Of a stretch of DNA of 64,000 nt, positions 14,131 through 25,999 are shown piece by piece (position 1 is the stretch's first letter; each line of letters opens with the position of its first letter). The notes under the pieces are model-generated. The model had not been told where the DNA came from, searched no databases, and saw only the letters and a program-made list of their open reading frames with translations. The position numbers and the translations under genes were made by a program. The stretch is from Enoplosus armatus (Eukaryota > Chordata > Actinopteri > Centrarchiformes > Enoplosidae): NCBI RefSeq assembly GCF_043641665.1, contig NC_092203.1:10455067-10519066 (forward strand), written 5' to 3'.

Positions 14131-15532
14131 ACCGTGAAGAAGAGGGGAGTTTAGGGGGATGGGGAGGGAACACACTTGCAAAAGATGCGGTGTGAAATAA
14201 TTCCGGACATGTTTGGGAAATCTGGTCGCCTAATGACACCAGCAGGAGAGGAGGGGACGGAGTGGATGGTGGAGAGGACAGATAATATCGGACGCCTCCT
14301 GTCAGATGTGTCACTCACGTCTATGTGTCCTACGATTGAATTTTCCTTTCAACCCCCACATGCGCATGTTTCTTTCTTATTAGAGCGGGCATCTCGGGGA
14401 AAAAAGACGAGGAGGAATCTGGGAAAAAAAAAAAAAAGGTGTGCGCTGAAATTCACGAGGAAAAGGAGACGTTCAGTTTGACAAATCCCCATCACAGAAG
14501 AGCATCTTCCTCTGTTAGGACTTTTTTTTTCCCTCTTGCAGGAATGAAATTTGAAACTCTGAATACATAAGGGTGCCTTCAAGGCGAGAGAAAAGGGCCC
14601 CTTTGAGCGCTCTGTTAGGGCAGTTTCTCCAACTTTCACATGAGAAAAAGTGAGAGGACACTAAACTTCCTCATAATAAATGAACGCCTCACATCCACTT
14701 TAGAGGAACATCCTTTTCTCATTATATTGCAATAAATTCAACTGGATGTGGCCTATATTTAGTGTGCTCCTGATCTCGGCCCAGAGATATGCGCCTCCTA
14801 ACTCATGATTCCTCCCTCATCTTCGTTTTGGCACCGCACCACATTTGCCCTAAGACAAATCTTTTCCTAAGTGAAAAAGAAAATTCTTCTTCTCCAAATC
14901 ATGGTATCAGACAGCGGGGGATGTTGGCTTATGCTGCAGATAAGCTTAGGTGAAAGAATGGACATTTTGACTCACGGTCTTTGGGTTGGATTTGATACAA
15001 AGCAGCGTTTTGGGATGATATCTGAATGATGGCAGCTGCAATTAGCTGTGGCCAATGTACAGCAACTGCAAAAATACGATCTGACTGGCGAGGAGGTGTT
15101 GAAGCTGGAAAGTCAAAATCACAGAGCTGCATTTAGACAGAAACGGAACTACTTTGAAATAACTTTGTTTCTTGTACATTTCCCTTCAGTTTCTTTGGAT
15201 GTTCTTGAACATTAAAGGCAGCTGAATGAGCTCAGCCTCCCTCGTTCTGCTCAGGAAACTGGTGACATCCACGTCCTCCTCCACGTGAGGTTACTGCGAC
15301 CTAATTTGATCCTATGCCATCGTTTGGCTTGTCGTGTCCGGCTGGGTGTCAACATGCACCTTCAGGCGCTTGGTTTTGTCTCTGGTGGCCCCCCATATGC
15401 TTTTATTTCCACATTTGCGTTTTCAGTAAGCACATTTTTGTAGAGAATCTGAATTATTGTTCTAGTACTACCAAGAAATATCATGTGTTTTACTTGCTTT
15501 GCCTTTTTTAAAATGTCTAGAAAGTGATCTAA

Positions 15533-15940
15533 TACTTAAAGGACGAGACTGGCAATATTCTATATTTATTTATATTCTATATGATGGTCACTAAATCCCA
15601 TAAAAAAACAGCATTAGTGTTAGTTGGTCTGGCAGTACTTTTTTTCCTACCCTGTCTGGCTCTCAAGCAACTGGTTGAAACAGCTCACATATAGGTTTAT
15701 ATATAGTTTCGCTTTTTATTATTCATTTTCTTAGAATAGCTAGTTTTTTAGAAAGGGGACTATTTTCTGCTGTGGAGTAATACGTCTTTGGTGCTCAGCA
15801 GCAGGACAGTGTCTGTGGGATTTAGTCTCCATGACTGTATCAGACTGTGTTCATCAACAATACTGCTGCTGGTTTTGGTCTTCTCATGGGACTCGAAAGT
15901 AAGAAAAATATAGAAAACGTTCAGGCTGACCCTTTAAGTA
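15533..15940. mobile_element. 408-bp non-autonomous DNA transposon (MITE) with terminal inverted repeats
   Basis: The two ends are inverted copies: both read TACTTAAAGG from the outside, and about 28 of the outermost 38 positions agree, including a shared TTCTATATTT word. The interior has no transposase frame, so the element is non-autonomous. Counting the outermost TA as a target-site duplication suggests a Tc1/mariner-type element. A TTAA duplication (TTAA followed by AGG at both ends) is an alternative and would suggest a Kolobok/piggyBac-like type. Divergent inverted repeats indicate an old insertion. The similar look of many percomorph repeats supports the call, but no family name is claimed. 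Confidence 0.7.
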
Positions 15941-17116
15941 CAAACACATTCATAAAGTAAATTAAAAGCAGCAACAGTGGTTATTTAACCTTATTTGAAT
16001 CTGTAAGAGATCTATGGTTTCACTGCCTGTGACAGTTTTTGGATTTATGCTTTTGTTACCAATTTTTTATTCAAAGAAATCCCCAGAATACACAAATGTC
16101 TTCCCAAAAATGGAACACTTTCCAGGGTGGAAAATCCTCTAAAACAGTATCGAGACCATTATGAGACTAATTAACTTCCTTTATGGTTTAGGAACTCTTT
16201 AAATCAGGGTGAGGCAGGATTCACTGCAGATTTTACAGACTGACGCTGATGACGTTAGTTGTAAAATCACTTAATCACCTCCATGATATCAGCGGCGAAC
16301 ATGGTTCGCTGGCAAATATTTGATTTTGATTAAAAAGCCAATATTGGCAAACCGAACAGAGAAGAAAAGAGAGCGATGTCCCTGCTGAGACACAAAAACA
16401 ATCTTCCCATATGCAGCTCCACAAAAGAAGACCAAAACAATATTTGGTTCCCACAGCATTTATTCATCCTGTTATACATCAGAAAGTTGTCATCAACATT
16501 TCCTAGATATAAATCAGTGCCAGGATCAGAGAGGAGAGGCGGAGGAGAGGCTTAGAAGCAGAGCGCTCTTAAATCTAACAAAATCTAACACTTGAATCGT
16601 GGTCGTTCTGGCAGCCTGGGGGCACAGCGGCGGGCTCCAGGCGTCAAGGCGCCACCTCAAATTCTCTGCTGTGGTCGGGTACAGTCTCTCCCCACATGGC
16701 ACTCATTTCTGGCTGCAGAGCTCCAGCGTGAGAGCCTTTCCAGCGGTAAGGAGATGCCTGAACAATTACGTTGGTAATTAGGGAGGGTGGATCTCCGCTC
16801 TGGCACGGCCAAACTGAACGAGGGCCCACGCCAGTGATCAAATGACGTACATTTCAGAGTGGCGAGGACAGGGCCCTGCCACGGATGAAATGAATAATTT
16901 ACAGCTGGGGCAGAATTTGTGTTAACTGCAGCACACTTCTGTAGAATTGCTGGGGAAAAGCAGACCAAACAACTTGAAAGGAAGGAGAAGAAAAGGAGAA
17001 AAGATCATCAAAAGCTGAGATAGAAGTGACACGACTCACACCCACTCCCATTGTGGGGTTCAAAAAGATTTTTGTCTTTGCTTTTTTTCTTTTATTTGTT
17101 TCTTATTTGGGGAAGC

Positions 17117-17135
17117 AAAAAAAAAAAAAAAAAAA
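17117..17135. repeat. poly(A) tract, 19 bases
   Basis: A pure run of 19 A, following a T-rich stretch. No SINE or processed pseudogene body was recognised upstream, so it may be a simple homopolymer. Confidence 0.85.
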
Positions 17136-17774
17136 GTCATTAAAGCAATTTTTCTGCGGCTTTGGCTGAAGCGTCGGCGTCAGGCAGACAAAAAGCTTTG
17201 GTGATAAGCTAGCTTAAATGACAGATTGCGTCTTTATTGTGCACATTTCATTATTAGCTCATATTTTCCCTGCGGTTGCATGAAGAGGTCGAACTGTAAA
17301 CTGTGACCCAGACTGGCTGAAGGCCTTTCATGCTGCGAAAATGACTCTGTTGACCCTCAGCAGGCGCAATCAGAGACAATCTCACGGTTTACACCGCTGA
17401 AACACTTCCTGTTTCCCGTATCTCCCTCCTCTGCTTCCTATTATTCTCTCTTAGACATCAAAGTTTTTGTTGAGGTGTTTTTTATTAGATAATTTAATGC
17501 ATCATAGGCCCATTTCCCCCGCTCTGAGTGAGAGGAAGGGAAATGATGTGATGTTAAATATAATGAAATTCTCTCATGTTTGCTTGAAGATTACGTTTTA
17601 AGGAAGTTTCTTTGTTCCAATTGGCTTCTAATCTGCCTGTAATTCACACAGTGAAACAAAATCCCTTCTGACGCTCTGCAGCTTTTGTGTTTATTTCTCC
17701 TCCTGCCACTTCCACTTACTTTTAATGTAACATTCGCTTGTAATGGAGCCGATCTAGAAGCTTATTCTCGCGCT

Positions 17775-17835
17775 GCTTTCAGGGTATCTGGACAGAGGGT
17801 GTCAGCTAAATGCCGGAAATGTAAATGTAAAATTT
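17775..17835 (+). repeat. SINE 3' tail fragment
   Basis: The segment ends in GTCAGCTAAATGCCGGAAAT followed by GTAAATGTAAA. This matches the common fish SINE/LINE tail of the form 'gataaaagcgtctgctaaatg...aaatgtaaatgtaa'. The 5' tRNA-like head is not recognisable, so this is a truncated or decayed copy. Confidence 0.5.
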
Positions 17836-18439
17836 TGCTCCCTTTTCACCCCTCGTCTCTTTGATCCCCTTCACAACTTAGGAGACGAGCAACTTTGATC
17901 TTGACCCATTTCCTCCTAACAGCTTCTTTGTGAGCGTTCGTGCTGCAGCAGTGAGACGTGTCACCATGCAGACATTTACAGCCATTTCAGAAATTCACTG
18001 GACAATGCGATGTGCGTTGCGTGACCGCGGGAGCCACGAACTGCCCAATTATTTTGGCCTCGCTTGCGGTTTCACCTAAAATAAACAAGACACTGATGCC
18101 CGTCTCACATTAGAGCGATGTTCCTCTGATGCCTCCTTTGTCAAACCTCAAATTTATCTGCTTTAGTTGACAGAATAAGAAGTGATTTCTTTGATAACGT
18201 GACTTTCTTGTTGGCTCTGGCATTTAACCCTGCACTTACTGAGGTTTGAGCACTGAAGTCTGGAGATTTTTCTTGACATTTGAAGTATCTGTGACCTAAA
18301 AAAGAACCTTGTTCACTTCAAGAAATAAGTTGAGGTGGAGCTAAATGGCAGAACACACTCAACAGACTGTACGCACCTCCTGTGTGGCACCTGTGACCTG
18401 CAGAGTGTCGCCCTTTGCAGACGCCTTCTTATTTTTCAG

Positions 18440-18620
18440 ATTCCTCTTTGAGCAGATGGAGAGGGAATTGTGGCCTATTTCTTTGGAGAATAACCTCTTT
18501 ATTTGCAATTAATCCACACTCCTCTGAGCTCTGCCTTCAATTTAGTCGAAGAAGACATAGAAGGCTAGAGTTACTTAACCTCCGGGCCTTTGAAAAAAGC
18601 CACAGACACAAGAACTCAAC
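18440..18620. promoter_or_regulatory. candidate conserved non-coding island
   Basis: Repeat-free segment with the words TTTGCAATTAATCCAC and CAATTTAGTC and balanced composition. It is flagged only because it is free of repeats and dense in homeodomain-like sites. Confidence 0.2.
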
Positions 18621-19429
18621 CTAGATTTTTTCAGACTGACATCGCTGCGATACAGAGAGCAATTTTCCAAGTTCAAAGTAATAAAATGGCACAATTAAGC
18701 CATTTATGTGATTCCATAAAGTGATGTCTTCCCTAATGAGTCTGTTGACATGTGGATGTTTAAACAGAGGCTGTCATACAAGCTATACATCACGCAGATT
18801 GATCTCACTTAAAGCAACGCAGTCGAGATGCAACGGCACCTATTTAATGCCAGAAAAGTGTGAGAATTTCATGTAACTTACTGCAATTAGCTTCAACTCA
18901 CAGGGCCATCAATCATGTTGATTAGTATCACACCTTCCACACAGGTTAGCGCTGTTTAAAGTGCACATGTGACTGATCTGATAAAGTCAAAATGAAGATA
19001 TAAGATTAGACGTAACGGAAAGTGGTGAAATTAGCAATAAAATAGAGCGTGTCCTCGTTTTATTGGCTTTTCTGTGCATATAAATGTGGTCAGTGTCTCA
19101 AATCACTGCCTCACTTTTGTTCCATACAGTGCTTTGGTCTAAACAACAACACAGATGCTAGATTGTCTGTCTGATCAGAGGACAACAACAATGGGGTTCA
19201 CTGCTGATGTGGTCTAAAAGGTGTTCTTTATAAATGGCTAGTTGTCTCCCTGCGCTGTCTTAGTTTAAAGATGTCCAGAAGGTCTTTTTGAGACATAAAC
19301 ATTATACAATCGTCATAATGGACGCTGAGAAATGATACGACATTTGTTTTGGAAAGCTGGTTTTAAGTAGAAGGCACTACTTTCAGTCCTGTGTGATGTG
19401 ATCATCCCAGAAGTCTGAGCGTCTGTGTG

Positions 19430-19432
<3 letters not shown>

Positions 19433-19492
<60 letters not shown>
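19433..19492. repeat. (GT)30 microsatellite
   Basis: About 60 bases of uninterrupted GT, one of the longest pure dinucleotide tracts in the window. It is alternating purine-pyrimidine and therefore a possible Z-DNA former. It is likely length-polymorphic. Confidence 0.97.
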
Positions 19493-19494
<2 letters not shown>

Positions 19495-19616
19495 GTGTAT
19501 TGGAAGAACGCCTCCCCCTGGAGATATTCAAATTCCAGTGAGAGTGCAGCAGACTGATGGGTGGCGATGACAGTTTAAACAATCCGGGCAGTTCTCCAAA
19601 TTGATTAACATCAGTC

Positions 19617-19618
<2 letters not shown>

Positions 19619-19648
<30 letters not shown>
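19619..19648. repeat. (GT)15 microsatellite
   Basis: A second pure GT tract about 125 bp after the 60-bp tract, followed by a G-rich segment. Confidence 0.95.
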
Positions 19649-19649
<1 letters not shown>

Positions 19650-20060
19650 GGTGTTTGGGGGGTGGTAATATAAACAGCTACTGAAGTACTAAACCACCAA
19701 TTGTACTTCAGTGCAGCGATAATTACAATAACCTATAAATTAAATTTAATTGACTTGGTGTTGCTTAAAAAAGGCGTGTGATTGGACACAGTCTGCAGCC
19801 TCGTGGAAACCTGCTGGACGGAGAGTCGGCAGTAAGAAGTTACACAGCTTCAGGCAAAACAAACACTTGTATTTTTTTCAGAAATAAACACACTGTTTTC
19901 ATATAATCTGTGAGGGACCAGTGTGCTGCTTTTGGCATATAATCACAAAAATAAAATCCTGTGCACTTTCCAAGCCTGAAAAGATAAACGAGGCAGTTTT
20001 CCTCTCGGATTTCTTGAAGGAACCTCGAATATGCATCTCACTTTGCCACATTTTCTGCTG

Positions 20061-20073
20061 CCCCCCCCCCCCC
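20061..20073. repeat. C13 homopolymer followed by CA and T runs
   Basis: Thirteen C, then an ACAC run, then a T run. Such tracts are prone to assembly and sequencing length error. Confidence 0.9.
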
Positions 20074-20189
20074 AACACACACACTTTTTTTTTACCAGAG
20101 TACCTCAGAAATCCCACTAAAATATTCAGGAGCATCCTCCAGCCGCCATATTTCCAGTTTTATTGTGCATGATATCAAGAGGAGCAATT

Positions 20190-20490
20190 ATTTGATTTCA
20201 GAGTTATGAAAACATGTATGTTATGAGAAAACAAGCAAGTTAAGCTTTAATTGCTGCCATTTTTCATGGTGCTGGCAAGGTACTTACCTCTTTGGCACCT
20301 TTTTTCCCTCATAAAATTGCACATTCATATTCCTGAATGGAGATGGAAATTTCATTTTGCTTTATTCTGCCATAATTGGGATGCATGGTGTGTACCTGCA
20401 AACTGGAAGACATTCCATAAACATCCCCAACTCATTTATTCGATTCTAATGCAACTATATTGCTCTCAGTAATAGCTCTCATAATGTGGA
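20190..20490. promoter_or_regulatory. candidate conserved non-coding island
   Basis: About 300 bp free of simple repeats. It has AT-rich words such as GCTTTAATTGCTGCC and ATAATTGGGATGCATGG, and TTTATTC/TCATTTATTCG-like words. The plus-strand frame at 20251-20472 is open but not protein-like in any family I know. It is probably regulatory or neutral intronic DNA. Confidence 0.3.
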
Positions 20491-20776
20491 GAAATCCTTT
20501 CAATTAATACAGTAAATTCTAAAGTTAATCCAGTTTACTCTGTGTTGGCTTTTTCCCGACTTCAGAAGACACACTGCGTGTAAAGGCAGAATAAGTTGTG
20601 GGATTTGGTTCATCTGCTGCCAATAAGGAGACGTAAACACAACATAAACACACGCTTCTTCTGGTAAATATCATATTTCAGATAATTGTTTGGTTTTTGG
20701 TGAAAGGAAATCATCTTCATGTCTTAATCGTTACAGTAGGAGGCTGGGCCGCACACACACTTTAGCTTGTTTGTCT

Positions 20777-20882
20777 TCCAAACGCTGCGAGACCAAATCC
20801 AGTCAAGTCGGAACCAAGTCGAGACAAAAACCAGAGCAAATCGAGTCGTGATCGAGACCAAATTTGGCAATAAAGACCGTAC
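20777..20882 (+). repeat. degenerate AAGTC/GAGACCAAA tandem repeat
   Basis: Imperfect short units alternate between AGTCGAGAC-like and CAAATC/CAAGTC-like words (for example GAGACCAAATCCAGTCAAGT, CCAAGTCGAGAC, GATCGAGACCAAATTTGG). The pattern is like the low-complexity 'caagtc-gagaccaaa' repeats scattered through percomorph genomes. It is decayed, with no clean period. Confidence 0.5.
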
Positions 20883-22200
20883 ATGTTTTCCAAGGGGAGG
20901 ATTAATTAGGGATAAGACTCATTTGTCTGTGGTGGTGCAACAAACTCTTTCTCAACACTGTGTTCAACCGTCATGGCAGCAATTTGGGGGAAACTGCTGC
21001 GGGATCTATGAATCAAACTTTATTGATGCTTTGAAGGCGCTAATAACACACTGGTGTTGATTAGATGCCCAGTTTATTGACCTTGGAATTCAGATAAATA
21101 CATTCTTCAAGCACCACAATGAAGAGACGTATCATTTGTATATCGCCCCTTCAGCTGAAAGCCTCAACAATATTTATTTCAGCATCGCATGAATCATAGC
21201 ATCACATTTATAATAGTTGTTGTCATAACAGTCCAAGAAACAAAACAGAAAGTTAAGATTTAATTACAAATTAGTGGCGACAAAAGAATATTTGATCCAC
21301 CGGAATACGTCTGAATATTTCCACATATGGAAAAAAAATAGCTTTTATTTTATATTTGACTATATTTGCTCACGAAAACATGAAAAACGGCTTAAATTCA
21401 GTTATTATAAGGCTAATTTTGGTGGCCATGTCACCACAGGTCTCTGTCTTTGGATGCCCTTACAGAGTTTATTTAGACAGAGTCTGTTTTGCCAACTTTA
21501 TGTCTTATTTTAGAAAAGATTTCAAGCCTAAAATAGCTCAACATGTCTTTGCAACAGCTGATGACAAAGCTGCAAAGGAACGACTTGCTGAGTAACGTCA
21601 GTTTCAGTACAAACTGAATGTTTTAAAGAAGCCTGAGACCTTGTTTCACACTCCTCTGTAGTATAAGTGTTTTAGATTTCTGAATATTATTGTTTTGTCC
21701 CAAAACCTTTTGAGCAAATGACTGCCGGACTACTCAGAGAGCAGCACAGATATGCGTTTAGAGGAATGAGTGTAATTGCATGCTGATGTATTTCCACGGA
21801 AGAATTCCCTGAGAGGAGGTTTCATTCTTGCGGGAACTCCCAACATTCCCGAGGGATTTGTTGTGTGAAATGCAGCCGCTTCGTCCTCATGTTCCCTCTG
21901 GAGTCCTGCGTCTCCAACCAGGAAGTCAGCTGGTACACACAGAGATGCTGCGTGTTTGTCTTTCACATACGCAGTCAATCGTGCACATGCTGTAAAAAGA
22001 CACATTCACGCGCTACAACATGGATGTGAGGGAATACAGATGTGTGCACAGTGACAACGACAGGCTTCCTGATTCAGTTTTGACTTTCCATCTTTTTAGC
22101 TTTCCTTTTCTACTTTGGCATCATCCGTCTCAGGTGAAGGTTTTTTATTTTCTGGCTCGTATCCTCGTGGTCTGCTGTTCGCACTGATTAGAAAACATAA

Positions 22201-23000
22201 AATCTGTCTCGTATGTGAGTGCGGGGGGGAGGGGAGGGGGGGGGGGGGCTTTAGGAAACTCCCAGTTTGTTCTGTGAAGTGGCTACGACAAACATGAGGT
22301 GTGTGATGACTGCATGTCACAATCGCTGAAACCCCCCCTGAGCAGCAAAGTAAACCATTTAGGGTAAAATATCTCTGTGCTCTTTCCTTTGATTAGCGAG
22401 TCTTTGAAATGGTATAATGCTGTGATTATGTGAAAGGCTCTGCGAGCATGTGGTTGGAGCTGAATATTTTCTCTGGGACACAGGGGGAAATGAAGAAAAT
22501 GGGAGAGAGAATGAGAGAGATAAAGTCAGGGAAGGAGAAGGAGGAGGACTATTACAAGAAGAGAGCAAGCCCTCTTTGTACAGACATTGCGACGCCAGAT
22601 GGCTTCTTCTAATAAATATTCAACCTTAACTCAGTTCCCATGTAACTTCTCTTTCTCTCTGCCTCTCGTTTTTGTACGGCTGCCAGCACACCCACACGTT
22701 TCTGGGCCAGCGAAATGATTACAGTAAAGCAAACAAAAAGAAAAAAAGGAGGGGAGGCTGGGGGTGTTTGACAGAGGAAACGGGCCGACAGGGTCCTGTA
22801 TACAGAGAGATAGGGTCGTAGTGTGTGCTGAAAGCTGGCAGTTTTTTTTTCTCTTTTGGGTGGGGGGCTGTGTTGTAGAGGGAAAGAAAGAAGTGAGAGA
22901 AGGTAGGTGGAGAGGCGAAGAGGGGGGAAAAGTCCTCTGTGGTTGGAGTTGGTGTGATTGTTGGAGACGGAGCAGAGAAAGAGTCTGTTCTCAGGCCTGA
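22201..23000. other. non-coding, purine- and G-rich stretch
   Basis: A sequence of G-rich tracts (22223-22248 and around 22750-22770 and 22855-22935), with AG-rich DNA between 22480 and 22560. Open frames on both strands here are low-complexity translations. No gene is supported. Confidence 0.6.
22223..22248 (+). repeat. G-rich tract with G13 run
   Basis: Runs of 7, 4 and 13 G separated by single A residues. It is a potential G-quadruplex on the plus strand and a likely length-error site. Confidence 0.85.
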
Positions 23001-23173
23001 TTGTTTACCTAGTGGGGAGAAGCTTTTCCAACATCCTCTGAAGTGGCCTGCTTTGGAGAAAATCTCGCGCCGTGTTGTGCGATAAGAGCGAGCACAAATT
23101 CTTCGGCGGTGATAAAAATGGCTGAACTCCTGCGTCACTGTCACGCTCCACTTTTGAGTTCATATTTTAGGCG

Positions 23174-23203
23174 TTCAGACGTTATTCAGACGTTATTCAG
23201 ACG
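23174..23203 (+). repeat. 11-bp tandem repeat, 2.7 copies
   Basis: Unit TTCAGACGTTA starts at 23174, 23185 and 23196 with no mismatch in the copies. It is a short minisatellite-like duplication. Confidence 0.85.
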
Positions 23204-23513
23204 TGGATCACAGGAACAGCAGCACACGTGTGAATACTACAGGAGGGATAAAAAGCACCACATCAGTTTTTAATTCATCAGGCATTAATTAAATCTACTG
23301 TAGATGATCATATCGCACAAACACACACTGTAAATATAAATATAATGAAACTTTTTATAAAGTGGCATGTAGTTAGGACTATACGTTATTATTTGTTGGT
23401 ACACACTTGTTTTTGTTTTGGTCGTTTGTTCATGGTTGTGCATTGTAATTCATTTGGTTATGATGAAAACCGATTTTCAGACTTTTTGCATTGAAAATGT
23501 AGAAATACTGAAT

Positions 23514-23532
23514 TAATAATAATAATAATAAT
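23514..23532. repeat. (AAT)n microsatellite
   Basis: About six AAT units. Confidence 0.85.
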
Positions 23533-24089
23533 TTCTACCACAAAAGTAGCAGTGTCATATCAGCCATCCTGCTGGTGATCTCCTCCGGCTGAGCCAGCTC
23601 TATCGCACAATCCCTCACTGTTGACCTCACCCAGGACCCCCCCTCTACCACCCTTCCTTTGTGTTTCTTTGCCTGTGGAAAGTGAGGGGGGGGCTATGGC
23701 AGCGAGGCAAATAATGTGGAATTAGAAAGTAAATTCTTCAGGCCTTTCAGCCCGGCAACAGGCCTCATCACCGGCCGCACGCCGCCTTTCTGCATATTCC
23801 ATCACCTGCGAGGAGAAGGGCCTGACAACTGTCTTCATTTTATTTTTTGTCGACACAAGATAAACTGTCCTTATTAAAACCCCCCAGCGTGCCCACCCAC
23901 CCGCCATCACCCTCCGTCACCTCCATTTTTTATCAGAATATTCATCGTGCAATATTGTGAGATTAGTCTGCGGAGAATTTGACAAATCAGAGCGGCTTTA
24001 GCGGGAAAATATTTTGGCACGTTTTTCTTGATGTGGAAATGATTGCATTAAGAAGAGACACCATTTTTTTTGGCGCCGTTGGTAAGAAG

Positions 24090-24390
24090 AGTGAACATGC
24101 TGCTCAGGAAAACCACAAGTATGATTTCTCTTTTTGGTGATAGACAAGTTGAAATGTGCGTCATTAGCTTCTCCGCTGTGTAATGACCTTGTAATCACTT
24201 CAAATGGCAATCTGGCTCTTGAGGTGTGTGCCACAGTGTCACAGAGGCCCCCCACCCTTAATTCTTCTCAACAAGAATCATTACTTAATCTCAGCCACCA
24301 AACAGCTCTCTCCCGACAATGTCAGCTCATATTGAGGCTGTAATCACTAGACCAAGGCCACAGTGGCTGCTGCCGCCTCGTCCCTGCGGT
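24090..24390. promoter_or_regulatory. candidate conserved non-coding island
   Basis: About 300 bp with no simple repeat except a short C run. It contains TAATGACCTTGTAATCAC, CCCTTAATTC and TTACTTAATC words. A nuclear-receptor-like half site (TGACCTT) lies near 24183. The call rests on texture and motif density. Confidence 0.3.
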
Positions 24391-24639
24391 GCTATCATGG
24401 GAAAAGGCAAAACCAGGGCTTATCTCTCAGCGCGCGGATATGACAGGAGAGGAAGAGGGGGACTTTACCGAGAGCTTTGTCTCATATCCTGATTGTGTTC
24501 ACGCTCCCTCACTCGCTGGGCTGAACATCTACCTGAAAACAAACCAAACAGGTTGGCGCTCGGGGGTCCAGCGGCGTGGAGCGAGAGAGAGAGGGGGGGG
24601 GCGGTGGGCGGGGGATCTGGATAAACTCAACTTCCACAC
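24391..24639. other. non-coding DNA with G-rich motif
   Basis: Contains AG repeats passing into a G9 run and further G-runs (24593-24614), which form a potential G-quadruplex. Frames read through this region are not protein-like. Confidence 0.5.
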
Positions 24640-24995
24640 GGACAAAGAGGAAGTGGGGGGAAAAAACATTTGCAGCCAGATAATGCCCGCGCTGAGCCCC
24701 ATTAGGATTGAGGTATTATCCCCTGGTTGACTTTGGCTATGAGAAAATGTGGCCCCCCCTCCCTTGCTTTGCTGTTTCCCACTCATAACAGACCTGTTGG
24801 CCGTCGAGGTTTATCAAGCTCACAAATCTAAACAGGACAGGGGCCCTGACCGGGAGAGGGCCTTGTACACAGGAAGGGCCCTAATACTCTCTGGATTAGA
24901 GAGCAAGTTGCAATTTAGACAGCTGCTTGCTTGTAAAACTCCAGTTTGCCGTGTTGATGCTGGCTCTTCTAATGTGCAATAGTACTTCAAATGCT
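24640..24995. promoter_or_regulatory. candidate conserved non-coding island (strong texture)
   Basis: About 350 bp of unique sequence with words such as CCCCATTAGGATTGAGGTAT, TTAGAGAGCAAGTTGC and AGACAGCTGCTTGCTTG (an E-box). It includes inverted GGGCCCT-containing stretches near 24841 and 24878. This is one of the more enhancer-like segments in the window. Only cross-species alignment can confirm it. Confidence 0.35.
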
Positions 24996-25985
24996 TTATT
25001 TTTCATGACAAATCTCGTATCTTGTATTAACCAGTGAATCTTCGTGGGTCAAAGGTGAAGCTACTTTGACTCTGTAGTTAAAACATATCAGTATCTTTAT
25101 CTTTCCTCCGCTTCAGTGAGCATTTCCTCACACGACTGCATGAATTACAGCACTTAAATACTGTGCAATCAGGGAACGCACTGCGTTTACGGCCAGAGCT
25201 GCAGGTCACAAGATAAATCCTTGAAGCTGTAAGATAATACACAAAATAGGAAAGCAAAGTCTCACAACTGTCATGTGAAACGTTTTTAAGAGCTCGCGAG
25301 GCGTCGACATATTTAAAGGAATTTGACATATACATCCAGCATACATGCATAAAACAATGCACAACAATGAAAAATCGAACTGAATACAAAAAGAAGGAAG
25401 TCTGCGTTCACTCACATTATCACATGCTGTGTGATCGTAGTGCTGCTAACTAAGTCCTTTGAGCTATCGGTGATTAAAGAGACCATCCTCGCTGGAAGGT
25501 CATGAGTCTGAGTGTCCTCCAGCTGAAGGATCCTTCAGACAGTCTGTGAACCGCTGCAGCATCATTGTCTGTTGCTCTGGAGAAGAGAGGCCTTTGTCTG
25601 TGCTGTGAGTGTGTGACAAAGTAAACCAGGTGTAAAGAGAGCAGTGAGATGAAACATCTTAGCCTCCTTGTAAATGGAAAACGTACAGCTTGTTGTTTTT
25701 TGTTTTTGCTCCCAGAGCTAATGTCTGATAATATAATTTACTATTTGTCAAGAGAAATGGAAATGATATGACTGCTAAGGTGCGCTTTCTGCAATAACAA
25801 TAGAAATAACCTTCCTCTGGCGGTCTTGTTCTCAGGATTTACAGCGGGAAAAGGCTGGTAAACATGTTTTCATCCAAGATAAATGAAACGATGCAGATGT
25901 AGTCATGTCATAAACATGGAGAGGCACGCACACTCGTACTGTACAAACCCATGCTGGTGACTACAGGTTGTGTCATTGTATTAAT
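24996..25985. other. non-coding DNA
   Basis: Unique-looking DNA with no recognised element. Overlapping minus-strand frames near 25078-25415 are short and unmatched. Confidence 0.5.
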
Positions 25986-25999
25986 CCCCCCCCCCCCCC
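25986..25999. repeat. C14 homopolymer
   Basis: Pure run of 14 C, one of many long C/G tracts in the window. Confidence 0.9.

Larger units (their letters stand above)
8453..15532. other. non-coding DNA, mostly unique
   Basis: No gene is supported over about 7 kb. There are only minor simple repeats: a short CA run near 9028, a T run near 9580, GA-rich sequence near 11817 and an A run near 14428. Two repeat-free sub-islands (9050-9260 and 13960-14130) are listed separately. Open frames reach about 100 codons at most and match nothing I recognise. Confidence 0.6.
15941..19432. other. non-coding DNA with a SINE tail and unique islands
   Basis: No gene is supported. The stretch contains an A19 tract (17117-17135) and a SINE 3' tail (17775-17835), listed separately. 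Repeat-free sections around 16840-16960, 17180-17640 and 18440-18990 look unique. Nothing here resembles a coding exon. Confidence 0.6.
19661..22200. other. non-coding DNA
   Basis: No gene is supported. The section holds a C13 tract (20061-20073), a candidate conserved island (20190-20490) and a degenerate tandem (20777-20882), each listed separately. The overlapping open frames at 21274-21595 (79 codons each) have no recognisable domain. Confidence 0.55.
23001..24089. other. non-coding DNA with short repeats
   Basis: Contains an 11-bp tandem (23174-23203) and an AAT run (23514-23532), listed separately, and a G-rich run near 23685. The rest is unique. No gene is supported. Confidence 0.55.

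Noticed and set aside
22719..23144. 141-codon minus-strand frame rich in Ser, Pro, Phe
   Set aside because: It reads through purine/pyrimidine low-complexity DNA and overlaps a frame on the other strand.
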